This document shows, one piece after another, positions 46,881 through 55,836 of a stretch of DNA of 64,000 bases. The translations under genes and the position numbers were made by a program. The notes under the pieces were generated by a model, which saw nothing but the letters and a program-made list of their open reading frames with translations, did not search any database and was not told where the DNA came from. Within the stretch, counting starts at the first letter, position 1; each line of letters begins with the position of its first letter. Source of the DNA: Imbroritus primus (GTDB taxonomy: Bacteria; Pseudomonadota; Gammaproteobacteria; Burkholderiales; Burkholderiaceae); NCBI GenBank assembly GCA_000272025.2, contig AKCV02000015.1:744001-808000 (forward strand), read 5' to 3'.

Positions 46881-48341
46881 ATGGCGAACGTACTGGAGCA
46901 GGTCGTACCCGATTTGTATCGGGACCAATGCTGGATCAACGGCGAATGGGTGAGTGAGCGGGGGCGCAGGGTTCTGGAAGTGACCAATCCTGCGGACGGC
47001 AGCGTCATCGGTGAGATTCCCAATCTCGGACCGGCCGATGTCAAGGCTGCGATCGACGCCGCCAGCGCGGCGTTCCGGACATGGCGCAAGACGACCGCAG
47101 CGGAGCGGGCGGATGTGCTGGACCGCTGGTATCGCGAAATCCTCGCATGCAAGCGTGAGCTCGCGACCGTGCTGATGCTGGAGCAGGGCAAGCCACTGGC
47201 AGAGGCGCTGGGGGAAATCCAGATCTCGGCCGATTACGTGCGGTGGTTTGCCGAAGAAGCCCGTCGGGTGGCTGGAGAGGTGATTGCCAGTCCATGGCCG
47301 GGGCAGCAGCTGCTCGTCCTGAAACAGCCTGTCGGGGTCTGCGCGGCCATTACACCGTGGAATTTCCCCAGTTCGATGGTGACCCGCAAGCTGGCCCCGG
47401 CGCTGGCGGCCGGTTGTACCGTGGTCCTCAAGCCCGCCGAGACCACGCCATTCTCGGCGCTGGCGCTTGGTGTCCTGGCCGAGCGTGCCGGTGTGCCAGC
47501 CGGCGTGATCAACATCGTCACAGGCGATGCCGCGCCCATCGGCGAGGCGCTGTGCGCGGATCCCGTGGTGCGCAAGATTTCATTCACCGGCTCGACGCAT
47601 GTGGGGCGACTCATCGCGGCGCAGTGCGCGCCGACGATCAAGCGGCTATCGCTCGAACTGGGCGGCAATGCCCCTTTCATTGTCTTCGATGATGCGGATA
47701 TCGAGGCAGCGGTCCAGGGGCTGATGATTTCCAAGTTCCGCAATACCGGCCAAACCTGTGTCTGTGCGAATCGTGTCTATGTGCACGCGGGCATCTACGA
47801 TGCGTTCGCCCAAGCCCTGGCACAGGCTGTCGACAAGCTGATTGTCGGAAACGGTGATGCAGAGGGCGTTACCCAGGGGCCGCTGATCAACAGCCGGGCG
47901 CTGGAGAAGGTGGAGGAGTACGTGCAGGACGCGCTTGACCATGGCGGCACCCTCCTGCGCGGCGGCAGGCCGCATTCCGCGGGTGGTACGTTTTATGAAC
48001 CGACGATCATCACGAACGTGTCGCGGCAGGCGCGGATGGCGCGCGAGGAGATATTCGGCCCGGTCGCGCCGCTGTATCGCTTCGAGTCGGAGGCTGAGCT
48101 CCTGGAGATGGTCAACGATACGGAGTTCGGCCTGGCGGCCTATGTCTATACCCAGTCACAGCCGCGCATGCTGCGCATGATGGAGTCGATCGAGTGCGGT
48201 ATGGTCGCGATCAATAGCGGGTTGATGACCACGGTCTCGGCGCCTTTTGGCGGGGTCAAGCAATCCGGGCTCGGACGCGAAGGCGGGCGCCAGGGGATCG
48301 ATGAGTACCTGGACGAGAAGTACATCTGTATCGCGCCCTGA
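46881..48341 (+). CDS. NAD(P)-dependent semialdehyde dehydrogenase, GabD-like
   Basis: A 486-aa aldehyde dehydrogenase of the succinate-semialdehyde family. N161 (PWNFPSSM), E259 (ELGGNAP) and nucleophile C293 (NTGQTCVCANRV) are in place. A perfect AAGAGGAG stands before ATG 46881. Family members oxidise succinate semialdehyde, and some GabD-like enzymes oxidise sulfolactaldehyde; I cannot choose from sequence. Divergent from GntR; the Fe-type alcohol dehydrogenase beyond would supply its aldehyde. Confidence 0.92.
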   Translation: MANVLEQVVPDLYRDQCWINGEWVSERGRRVLEVTNPADGSVIGEIPNLGPADVKAAIDAASAAFRTWRKTTAAERADVLDRWYREILACKRELATVLMLEQGKPLAEALGEIQISADYVRWFAEEARRVAGEVIASPWPGQQLLVLKQPVGVCAAITPWNFPSSMVTRKLAPALAAGCTVVLKPAETTPFSALALGVLAERAGVPAGVINIVTGDAAPIGEALCADPVVRKISFTGSTHVGRLIAAQCAPTIKRLSLELGGNAPFIVFDDADIEAAVQGLMISKFRNTGQTCVCANRVYVHAGIYDAFAQALAQAVDKLIVGNGDAEGVTQGPLINSRALEKVEEYVQDALDHGGTLLRGGRPHSAGGTFYEPTIITNVSRQARMAREEIFGPVAPLYRFESEAELLEMVNDTEFGLAAYVYTQSQPRMLRMMESIECGMVAINSGLMTTVSAPFGGVKQSGLGREGGRQGIDEYLDEKYICIAP

Positions 48342-48376
48342 GGGCGCGCTTCATACGCGTCCCTCACACGCGTTCG

Positions 48377-48417
48377 TCATGCGCCCGGATGCGCACTGAA
48401 AGCATCCGGACGTATGA
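48377..48417. terminator. Hairpin between convergent aldehyde dehydrogenase and E2 genes
   Basis: Inner arms CCGGATGC / GCATCCGG (48385-48392 and 48402-48409) extend outward through TCATGCG / CGTATGA with one mismatch and one G:U. A 16-position stem able to act on both strands; no T-run. Confidence 0.6.
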
Positions 48418-48441
48418 CAGGTGGTGCAACGGTCAGTCTGC

Positions 48442-50082
48442 TTAGATCGAACGCACCATCCGTTCGATTACCTCACCGGCCAGCACCATGGCTTCCGCCT
48501 GCGGCATATGCCCAGCCTGCGGCACCAGGTGCAGGGCTGCGCGTGCCGGGGCGTTCAGCGCGTGCTGCCACGGGATGATCGCATCGCTGCGGCCATGCAC
48601 GATGGTGATGGGGCAGCGCAGCGCTTCCAGATCTGCCTGGATGCTGAACTGCTGCACGCCCTGCACGCCGATGTCGCGGCACAGCGCACCGAGCGGCTCG
48701 GCCTTGGCCTGGATCCGCTCGCGCAATTTGCGCAGGTAGGCGGCTGACAAGTTGACAGCCGTAGCCGTCAGCTTGCGTGCCTCGCGCTCCAGGGCTTCGT
48801 CGGAGTGCGCATGCAGCATGCCGTCGATGAACGACTGGTTGATCTCGGTGCCGAGTCCGGCCGGGGAGAACAGCGTCAGTCCGCGTACCTGCAGCTTGCC
48901 CTGGCGGGCGATGCGTGCCGCGACGGCGGAGCCGAGCGAATGCCCGGCCAGCAGGACCGGCCCACGGCACAGCTTGTCGAGCGCCGCCGCCACCGTGTCC
49001 ACCAGCATGGTGAAACTCGTTACGGAAGCCGCGCTGCGGCCATGACACGGCAGATCGAGCGCCAGGACATTCAGGCCGGTGCGGGTCAGCGTGCTGACCG
49101 TGCTGGCCCAGGTGTCGGTGTCGCCGAACAGGCCGTGGATCAGCACCACGGTCGCCGCGTTGCCGCGTGCGGCGGACCAGCGCGTGGCGAAGACCGTGCC
49201 GTGAGGCGTGGCGACCTGCAGTTCCTCCTGTGCCGCGCGCGCACCTGCTGCGCCCGCGCCAGTACCAGCAGTCGTGCCGGGCGTGGCCGACATGGCATCG
49301 GCCACGGTGATGCGGCCACCAGGGCCTGTGCCCGTCAGGGCTGCGAGATCGATCCCGCGCTCAGCGGCTACACGGCGCGCCGCAGGCGTGGCGAATACGC
49401 GTGCGCCTGCCGGCAGCGGGGTCGGCGTGGAAGGTGCGCTGGCCGCAGGCGCGGCCGTTGCCTGCGCACGTGTCTGGGCAGCAGGGGCTGCCTGCACGTC
49501 GTCTAGAGGGGCTTCCCCGGCCACTTCGATGCGGGCGACCGGCGCCGTGGCATCCATCGACTCGCCGGTGGGCACGAGCTGCTCGACGAGCTTGCCATCC
49601 TCTTCGGCTACGACTTCGACGATGGACTTGTCGGTCTCGATCTCCAGCAGGATGTCGCCGGTCGCGAATGCCGTACCGGGCGCGACATTCCAGTTCACCA
49701 CGCGGACGCTGTCGATGTCGCCAAGGCGCGGTAGGAGGAAATCCTTGATGTAGAAACCGGGCTGCGCATTGCTGGCCGAGGAGGCGAGGGAAGCGGCAGG
49801 GGAGGAAGCAGATGCCGCTTGCTCCTCGTCCGGCGCTTCGCCAGTCACCTCGATGCGGGCGACCGGCGCCGTGGCATCCATCGACTCGCCGGTGGGTACG
49901 AGCTGCTCGACGAGTTTGCCATCCTCTTCGGCTACGACTTCGACGATGGATTTGTCGGTTTCGATTTCCAGCAGGATGTCACCGGCCGCGAATGCCGCAC
50001 CGGGTGCGACATTCCAGTTCACCACGCGGACGCTGTCGATATCGCCGAGGCGTGGCAGCAGAAAATTCTTGATGTAGGCCAT
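48442..50082 (-). CDS. AcoC-like E2: two lipoyl domains, E3-binding domain and alpha/beta hydrolase
   Basis: A 546-aa protein. Two nearly identical lipoyl domains carry lipoyl lysines K44 and K152 in ETDKS, exactly 108 residues apart. A peripheral-subunit-binding domain follows at about 228-265 (FATPAARRVAAERGIDLAALTGTGPGGRITVADAM). The C-terminal half is an alpha/beta hydrolase with IHGLFGDTDTW and nucleophile S382 in AGHSLGS, not the usual acyltransferase domain. This is the layout of AcoC in acetoin dehydrogenase, which has one lipoyl domain. It would accept an acyl group from the E1 gene upstream. No E3 in the window. Confidence 0.9.
   Translation of the reverse strand: MAYIKNFLLPRLGDIDSVRVVNWNVAPGAAFAAGDILLEIETDKSIVEVVAEEDGKLVEQLVPTGESMDATAPVARIEVTGEAPDEEQAASASSPAASLASSASNAQPGFYIKDFLLPRLGDIDSVRVVNWNVAPGTAFATGDILLEIETDKSIVEVVAEEDGKLVEQLVPTGESMDATAPVARIEVAGEAPLDDVQAAPAAQTRAQATAAPAASAPSTPTPLPAGARVFATPAARRVAAERGIDLAALTGTGPGGRITVADAMSATPGTTAGTGAGAAGARAAQEELQVATPHGTVFATRWSAARGNAATVVLIHGLFGDTDTWASTVSTLTRTGLNVLALDLPCHGRSAASVTSFTMLVDTVAAALDKLCRGPVLLAGHSLGSAVAARIARQGKLQVRGLTLFSPAGLGTEINQSFIDGMLHAHSDEALEREARKLTATAVNLSAAYLRKLRERIQAKAEPLGALCRDIGVQGVQQFSIQADLEALRCPITIVHGRSDAIIPWQHALNAPARAALHLVPQAGHMPQAEAMVLAGEVIERMVRSI
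49519..49752. repeat. Lipoyl-domain repeat, second copy
   Basis: Encodes residues 111-188 of the E2. Direct repeat of 49843-50076 at 324-bp offset with nearly identical protein sequence and closely similar DNA, indicating a recent in-frame duplication. Confidence 0.8.
49843..50076. repeat. Lipoyl-domain repeat, first copy
   Basis: Encodes residues 3-80 of the E2 and pairs with 49519-49752. Confidence 0.8.
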
Positions 50083-50088
50083 CTCTTG

Positions 50089-50979
50089 TCAGTCCTTCTT
50101 GATGCCAGCAAGTTGTTCGAGGATCAACAGCATGGCCGTGCAATCCTGATCGGCGCGACCCATGGCCGGCGCCATGCCGAACAGCTCGAGTGCCGAGGCC
50201 CCCAGGAACAGCGGCGTGCCGAGTTCATGGCCCAGCGCCAGGCCGAGCGACAGGTCCTTGTAGCCAAGCGACAGCGGAAAATCCGGCGTGATGTCGCCCG
50301 CCAGCACCTTCTTCGGAAAGTTGGTGTTGATCTGCCCGCGACCGGCCACGGTGTTCTGCAGCACTTCGACGGCTGCCGGCGTGGCAATGCCGGCCTTCTT
50401 GGCCATGGTCAGCGTTTCCGAGGTCAGTACCATGCTGACCATGGACATGTAGTTGTTGATGACCTTCATCTGGATGCCGGTGCCGAGGGCGCCCATGTGC
50501 AGCACCTTGTCGGCAAAGCACTCGAACAGCGGCTGGGCATCCACGAAATCTTCCTGGCTGCCGCCGGCCATGACCAGCAGGCGGCCGGCGCGGGCATCGG
50601 CCGGGGTGCGGCCGACTGGCGCATCCATCATGCGCAGGCCGGCAGCCTGTAACTGCTGCGCGATATCCAGGCTGGTACGCGGCAGGATGGTGCTCATCTC
50701 CAGTACTAGCGTGCCGGGTGCGGCGTGGCGGATCACGCCATCTGCACCGAGCAGTGCCTCGCGCACATGCTGGTCGCGCGGGAGGATGGTGATGATGGTG
50801 TCTGCATTGGCACAGGCTGCGGCAATGCTGGCGCACGCCGTGCCGCCCGCTGCTTCCAGCGCGGCAACCTTGGCGGGATCGAGGTCGACGCCCTGCACAT
50901 GGTGGCCGGCCTTGGCCAGATGTGCAGCCATGGGGCCGCCCATCGTGCCGAGGCCGATGAAGCCGATGGTTCGTTTCAT
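50089..50979 (-). CDS. 3-hydroxyacid dehydrogenase, sulfolactaldehyde-reductase (YihU)-like
   Basis: A 296-aa beta-hydroxyacid dehydrogenase. NAD motif FIGLGTMGGPMA, catalytic K172 in QMKVINNYMS. The substrate loop reads PVGRTPADARAG with R124; E. coli YihU has PVGRTSANAITG, and its Arg123, Asn174 and Ser178, which I recall as sulfonate-contacting, correspond to R124, N175 and S179 here. Hydroxyisobutyrate and tartronate enzymes usually have PVSGG instead. The start at 50979 has CGGAGA upstream. Six bases from the E2 gene, so same operon. Could still act on a carboxylate analogue. Confidence 0.87.
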   Translation of the reverse strand: MKRTIGFIGLGTMGGPMAAHLAKAGHHVQGVDLDPAKVAALEAAGGTACASIAAACANADTIITILPRDQHVREALLGADGVIRHAAPGTLVLEMSTILPRTSLDIAQQLQAAGLRMMDAPVGRTPADARAGRLLVMAGGSQEDFVDAQPLFECFADKVLHMGALGTGIQMKVINNYMSMVSMVLTSETLTMAKKAGIATPAAVEVLQNTVAGRGQINTNFPKKVLAGDITPDFPLSLGYKDLSLGLALGHELGTPLFLGASALELFGMAPAMGRADQDCTAMLLILEQLAGIKKD

Positions 50980-51017
50980 TCTGTCTCCGGATATTCTGCG
51001 TGTTCTGGCACTCGGTG

Positions 51018-51470
51018 TTATGCGTCGGGCGACAGCTGGATGAACTCGGTGATCGCGCCTTCCGGCTCTGTCACATAGATCACCCGGCTCCGTCCGCCAC
51101 GCAAGGAACGCGGCGGTGCGGTGGTCTTGTAGCCAGCCTTGATCACCTGCTCGTACACCGCGTCGACATCCTCGACCTGGAAGGCGAAATGGCTGTAGCC
51201 AAAATCGCACTGGCGTCGCGCCTGCGTATCGCCTTGCGGCGTGTAGTACTTGAACAGTTCGATGCGGTGCGGGCCATGCGCCAGCATGGCCCAGCGGATC
51301 ACTGCGCCGGGCAGGCCGACGACTTCACCGAGCGCGGCTTCGTCGCGATGGTCCATCTCGCCTTCGAGCGTAAAGCCGAGAAAGTCGATGTAGAACGCCT
51401 TGGCGCGTTCGAAGTCATTGACGCAGATGGCGGTATGGTGGGTCTTCAGGAGCGGATCCTTGAGTTGCAT
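51018..51470 (-). CDS. VOC (glyoxalase/dioxygenase fold) protein
   Basis: A 150-aa vicinal-oxygen-chelate protein. Two beta-alpha-beta-beta-beta modules; candidate metal ligands are H in KTHHTAICV, E in HRIELFKY, H in GYSHFAF and E in GAITEFIQL. GGGAG precedes ATG 51470. It sits between E1 and the dehydrogenase, 14 bases after the E1 stop. Glyoxalase, isomerase/epimerase or dioxygenase roles are all open; an epimerase of an acyl-CoA or aldehyde intermediate would fit. Confidence 0.8.
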   Translation of the reverse strand: MQLKDPLLKTHHTAICVNDFERAKAFYIDFLGFTLEGEMDHRDEAALGEVVGLPGAVIRWAMLAHGPHRIELFKYYTPQGDTQARRQCDFGYSHFAFQVEDVDAVYEQVIKAGYKTTAPPRSLRGGRSRVIYVTEPEGAITEFIQLSPDA

Positions 51471-51484
51471 GGCGGGCTCCCGGT

Positions 51485-53674
51485 TCAACGACCGCCACGG
51501 CGCGCATCGAGCGCACGCAGGGCTTTTTCGACTGTGCCGGCATTGGCCAGCGCAGCCTGTTCGAGGACCTTCGACACCACTGGCGAGGCGTGGCCGCCGG
51601 TGACATGCACAATCTCATGGTCGAGCCAGTCGAAGAGGCGTTCCTGGGCATCACTGACGATGCGCGAGCCGATCGACGTGCCGCGCGCGGTCTGCTCGGC
51701 AATCATCAGTGCATTGGTACGCTGCACGCTTTCGCTGATGGTGTCCCAGTCGAGCCCCAGCGGATCGAGCGTGCGCAGGTCGATGACCTCGGCATCGATG
51801 CCGGTGCTGTCCGCGACATTGCTGCAGATGTCGACCATCGGACCATAGGCCAGGATGGTGCAGCGGCTGCCCGGGCGGGCGATGCGGGCCTTGCCGAACG
51901 GTACGATGTAGTCCCAGTCGCCGGTCGGCACCATGCCGGGCTTCTTGAACAGTTCGTTGTACTCGACGATCAGCACAGGATCGTCGCAGGCGATGGCGGC
52001 GTTGACGAGACCGATGTAGTCATAAGGACGGCTGGGTGCGACGATGCGCCAGCCCGGGTACAGCGCAAACAGGCCGCTGGCATCCATCGAATGCTGCGAG
52101 CCATAGCCGGTACCCGCGGAGACGCGGCTGCGTACGACCACCGGTACCGGGAACTTGCCGCCGAACATGTGGCGGACCTTGGCGATCTGGTTGAACAGCT
52201 GGTCGGCCGCAACCAGCGAGAAGTCGGGATACATGATTTCCACGACGGGACGCAAGCCGTTCAGCGCCGCGCCGAGCGCCATGCCGGTAAAGCCGTTCTC
52301 GCAGATCGGCGTGCCGATCAGGCGGTCCGGGAAGCGCTCGCCGATATTGCGCGTGGCGCCGGCGGTGCCGCCGCGCAGGCGGTGCACGTCCTCGCCGAGG
52401 ATGATCAGGTTGTCGAACTTTTCCATGTTACGCAACATGGCTTTCGACATGATGTCGAGGAACTTTACTTCCTCGAGTTCGGCGGCCGGCACGTCTTCAA
52501 GCTCGCGCTGGCGGTAGCTGGCCAGTTCGCTGAGATCGCCGCGAATGCCCTCATCGGCTTCTTCCGGCTTCGGCCACAGCGCCGGGAAGATGCGTTCCTT
52601 TTTCTCGTTGCCGTAGTGCTCGATCAGGCGTTCGAGCGCGCCGTCGAGCACTGCGTTGACGCGTGCGTCGATCTGCTCCAGGCCCTTGTCGGTCAGCACG
52701 CCAAGTTTCTTCAGTTGTGCCGGGAACACGGTTGCGGGGTCGCGTTGCTGCCATTCTTCTTCTTCCGTTTTCTCGCGATAACCGAAAGCGCTGCCCTTGA
52801 GCGCGCCGGACTGGTGGAAGAAGCGGTAGGTGCGGGCTTCAAGTAGCACCGGGCCGCCATCGCGCTGGATGATGTTCTTGGCTTCCTGCATGGCCAGGCG
52901 CGCGGCGACCACATCCATGCCGTCGAATTCGATAGCCGGCACGCCCAGCGACAGGCCGCGCGCCGACAGGCGCGTTTCGCGCGTCTGCTCGGAAACATGC
53001 GTGGAGACGGCGTACTGGTTGTTCTCGATGAAGAAGACGGTGGGCGTGTTGTACAGCGCCGCCAGGTTCATTGCCTCGTAGGCGGAGCCGATCTGCGTGG
53101 CGCCGTCACCGAAAAAAGTGACCGAGATATTGTCGTTGCCGAGCATCTTGTCAGCAAAGGCATAGCCCACGGCGTGCGGCGGATTGCCGCCGACGATGGC
53201 GTTGGAGCCGAGTACGCCGGCTTCCGGATAACGCAGGTGCATGGAGCCGCCGCGTCCGCCGCAGTAGCCGGGGGTGAGGCCGAGAATCTCGGCATAGGTG
53301 CGGTACACCACGTCGTGGAAGGCTTCCGGCACGTCCTGTTCGAGCGGCACGTAGCCCTGCGGCGTGGCGTAGTTCAGCGACTTGGCGAGGAACTGGTGGT
53401 GCATGCGGTGCGTGCCGTTGATCTTGTCACCCGTGGTGAGCATCGACATGGCCCCGACTGTGGCACCTTCCTGTCCGATACTGGAGTGCGCCGGCCCGTG
53501 GAGGATGCCGGCCACGCTCAGGCGCAGCAGCTTTTCCTCGAAGCGGCGGATCAGCAGCACCTGCTCGAGCATGCGCAGCAGATCGGCGTGGTCCGTCGCC
53601 TTGACATCGGCTTCGGTGACTTCCAGACGCAGCCACGGCGTCTTGGTTTCCAGGGGCACCATCCTTACTGCCAT
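51485..53674 (-). CDS. Fused alpha-beta E1 of an acetoin/2-oxoacid dehydrogenase-like complex
   Basis: A 729-aa thiamine-diphosphate enzyme. The alpha half (to about residue 370) has GYCGGRGGSMHL and the ThDP motif GDG (189-191) to NN (218-219). The beta half (about 395-729) has GEDVHRLRGG, ICENGFTGMALGAAL and HSMDASGLFALYPGWRIVAPS. In most acetoin dehydrogenases these halves are separate genes (acoA, acoB). It would cleave an acyloin or decarboxylate a 2-oxo acid and pass the acyl group to the E2. First gene of a four-gene operon; AAGGAG precedes the ATG. Confidence 0.92.
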   Translation of the reverse strand: MAVRMVPLETKTPWLRLEVTEADVKATDHADLLRMLEQVLLIRRFEEKLLRLSVAGILHGPAHSSIGQEGATVGAMSMLTTGDKINGTHRMHHQFLAKSLNYATPQGYVPLEQDVPEAFHDVVYRTYAEILGLTPGYCGGRGGSMHLRYPEAGVLGSNAIVGGNPPHAVGYAFADKMLGNDNISVTFFGDGATQIGSAYEAMNLAALYNTPTVFFIENNQYAVSTHVSEQTRETRLSARGLSLGVPAIEFDGMDVVAARLAMQEAKNIIQRDGGPVLLEARTYRFFHQSGALKGSAFGYREKTEEEEWQQRDPATVFPAQLKKLGVLTDKGLEQIDARVNAVLDGALERLIEHYGNEKKERIFPALWPKPEEADEGIRGDLSELASYRQRELEDVPAAELEEVKFLDIMSKAMLRNMEKFDNLIILGEDVHRLRGGTAGATRNIGERFPDRLIGTPICENGFTGMALGAALNGLRPVVEIMYPDFSLVAADQLFNQIAKVRHMFGGKFPVPVVVRSRVSAGTGYGSQHSMDASGLFALYPGWRIVAPSRPYDYIGLVNAAIACDDPVLIVEYNELFKKPGMVPTGDWDYIVPFGKARIARPGSRCTILAYGPMVDICSNVADSTGIDAEVIDLRTLDPLGLDWDTISESVQRTNALMIAEQTARGTSIGSRIVSDAQERLFDWLDHEIVHVTGGHASPVVSKVLEQAALANAGTVEKALRALDARRGGR

Positions 53675-53740
53675 TTCACTGTCTCCTTGGGTGAAACCGA
53701 GTGTCCGGCGGCTGGGTTGCTGCGCGGCGCCAAATCGGTC

Positions 53741-53787
53741 GTATCAATTTATGATTTGTACAGTATCATATGGTGATACTATGTCAA
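53741..53787. promoter_or_regulatory. Double GTATCA operator and E1 promoter
   Basis: Site 1 GTATCA-N5-TGATTT (53741-53757) and site 2 AGTATCA-N5-TGATACT (53762-53780, perfect 7-bp arms) start 22 bp apart. A minus-strand TTGACA (53782-53787) abuts site 2, which fills the -35/-10 spacer of the E1 operon. Likely IclR binding. Confidence 0.65.
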
Positions 53788-53963
53788 GGACGGAATCGTA
53801 TCTTGCAGCTGGTTTTGCAGTGCACAGGAAGGGTGGATCCTTATAATCCGTGGACTCGGGCAGCCGCTTGCCCGCTGCGCCCCGCACAACGGGTGATGCA
53901 GGCGGGATGCCGGTATTGGGCCATGCAGCACGTGGCGTGAAGACTTTCCAGGTACTCCAACGT

Positions 53964-54770
53964 ATGTCATCCGACTCTCTTGAACCGATTGATCAGCCGG
54001 CCGATGTTTCGACCGAGAGCGCAACCGATGGCGCGGGCGCGCTGTCCAAGGCGCTCGACGTGCTGGAACTGGTCATGGGCTCGGTGTATCCGCCGTCCGC
54101 GGCGGCGATCACCGATGCACTGAACCTGCCACGGCCGACGACCAACCGGATCATCGGCAATCTCGTGCGTCTCGATTTCCTCAAGCGCGACGCGCGCCAG
54201 CGCCAGCTCATCGAGGGTGACCGCCTGCTCAAGCTGGCGCTCGACGTGGTGGCCCGCGCGACCCAGCGCGGCCCGCGCCATGACATCCTGCGTGAACTGT
54301 CCGACCGGACGGGAGAAACCTGCAACGTCGGGGTGATCACCGGCGGGCGTGTACGTTATGTGGATCGTGTGGAGGCGCGCTGGCCGCTGTCCCTGCGGCT
54401 CGAGCCTGGCAGCGAGATTCCGCTGCACTGCACGGCCATTGGCAAACTGCTGCTGGCCTACCTGCCGCCCGTGCATCGCGAGAAATACCTGATGACCATC
54501 GAGCTGGTGCGCCATACCGAGCACACCATGACCGATGTGGATGCATTGCGCATCGCGCTCGACCAGATCGTCGAGGAGGGTGTATCGCTCGACGATGAAG
54601 AGTATCTGCCAGGCGTGGTCGGGATGGCGGTGCCGATTCCCAATGGCGACAATCCGCCGATCATGGGGCTGGCTATTGCCGCGCCGCGCGCACGCGCGAG
54701 CGCGGCGGAGTTGCGCGACAGCCTGCCATTGCTGCGCGAGTTCGCGCAGCGCATGACACTCTGCTACTAG
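53964..54770 (+). CDS. IclR-family regulator
   Basis: A 268-aa IclR protein. Helix-turn-helix at about residues 30-90 (SKALDVLELVMG, ITDALNLPRPTTNRIIGNLVRLDFL) and the IclR effector domain (TGETCNVGVITGGRVRYVDRV, IPLHCTAIGKLLLAYLP, GVVGMAVPI). Divergent from the E1 operon, with a double palindrome in the gap. The start at 53964 gives an acidic 25-residue lead; the frame is open 38 codons further. Its stop overlaps that of LacI-2 by 3 bases. Confidence 0.93.
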   Translation: MSSDSLEPIDQPADVSTESATDGAGALSKALDVLELVMGSVYPPSAAAITDALNLPRPTTNRIIGNLVRLDFLKRDARQRQLIEGDRLLKLALDVVARATQRGPRHDILRELSDRTGETCNVGVITGGRVRYVDRVEARWPLSLRLEPGSEIPLHCTAIGKLLLAYLPPVHREKYLMTIELVRHTEHTMTDVDALRIALDQIVEEGVSLDDEEYLPGVVGMAVPIPNGDNPPIMGLAIAAPRARASAAELRDSLPLLREFAQRMTLCY

Positions 54771-55819
54771 GCGGAAACATGTTGCGGACGGCTGGTTTCT
54801 TCTTTCTGGATGTCCGCAGGCGGCGCGCTCGTGCCGCGCACCACAATCTCGATCGGCAGACACTGGCTGGGCGGCACTTCCCTGGTTGCGAGCCAGTGCA
54901 GCACGGCTTCCGCAGCACGCTGACCCAGTTCATAGGTGGGCAGCAGGATAGTCGTCAGGCCTGGCGGAATCTGCGACGACACCGGCAGGTTGTCGCAGCC
55001 GACCAGCGACAGCGCTTCGGGTACGCGAATGCCCATCGACTGCGCCTCGAACAGGCAGCCCAGCGCCAGCATGTCGTTGCCGCAGAAAATTGCCGTGGGG
55101 CGCGGCCGCAGCTGCATCAGCAGTTGCAGACCGGCGCGGCCGCCTTCGAAGCCGAACGGTTGCTCGACCACATTGGCATCTGCAAGCCGGCGGCCATGTT
55201 CGGCCAGGACTTCGCGGAATCCCTCGACGCGATGGCGGGCCCGGTCATTGTGCCGGCAGTAGCCGGATACCACGGCCAGGTGCTGGTGCCCGAGCGACAG
55301 CAGGTGGCGCGCCGCCAGCCGGCCGATTTCATGGTTGTCGAAGCCGATCGATGGCTCGTGCTCGCTGCTGCGCGCCCAGGTAATGAGCAGGGGTACGCGG
55401 CTGCCGCGAATCACTTCCCATGTCTGCGGTGCATGGTCCGCGCCCACCAGGATCAGCGCATCGATGGAGCGCTCGAGCAGGGCGCGTACCAGTTCATGTT
55501 CGGCCGAGAGATTGTATTCATGGGCCGCGATCAGCAGCTGGTAGCCGGAGTTCGAGAGCGTCGTCTGCAGGCTCTGCACCGCGCGCGCAAAGATCGCGTT
55601 ATCGAGCGTCGGCACGATCGCCGCCACGGTGCGCGCCCGGCCGGAGGCGAGGGCGCGGGCCGAGCCATCCATCACATAGCCCAGCTCGGCAATGGCGGAG
55701 CGGATGCGCTGTTGTGTCTCGGGATGTACGAGATCCGGATTGGACAGGGCGCGCGAGACGGTAGCGGTGGACACCCCGGCTCGGGCAGCAACATCGACGA
55801 TGCGTGGGCGCGTGGCCAT
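54767..55819 (-). CDS. LacI-family repressor, LacI-2 of the catabolic island
   Basis: A 350-aa LacI/GalR regulator. DNA-binding head PRIVDVAARAGVSTATVSRALSNPDLVHPE (residues 4-34), hinge, then sensor domain (VAAIVPTLDNAIFARAVQSLQTTL, GCDNLPVSSQIPPGLTTI). Its family resemblance to LacI-1 is clear, but the operators differ. Divergent from importer 2. Three ATGNAA-type palindromes lie in the gap and one more before the HisD-like gene, defining a probable regulon. Confidence 0.93.
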   Translation of the reverse strand: MATRPRIVDVAARAGVSTATVSRALSNPDLVHPETQQRIRSAIAELGYVMDGSARALASGRARTVAAIVPTLDNAIFARAVQSLQTTLSNSGYQLLIAAHEYNLSAEHELVRALLERSIDALILVGADHAPQTWEVIRGSRVPLLITWARSSEHEPSIGFDNHEIGRLAARHLLSLGHQHLAVVSGYCRHNDRARHRVEGFREVLAEHGRRLADANVVEQPFGFEGGRAGLQLLMQLRPRPTAIFCGNDMLALGCLFEAQSMGIRVPEALSLVGCDNLPVSSQIPPGLTTILLPTYELGQRAAEAVLHWLATREVPPSQCLPIEIVVRGTSAPPADIQKEETSRPQHVSA

Positions 55820-55836
55820 GTAATACCTATGATCAA

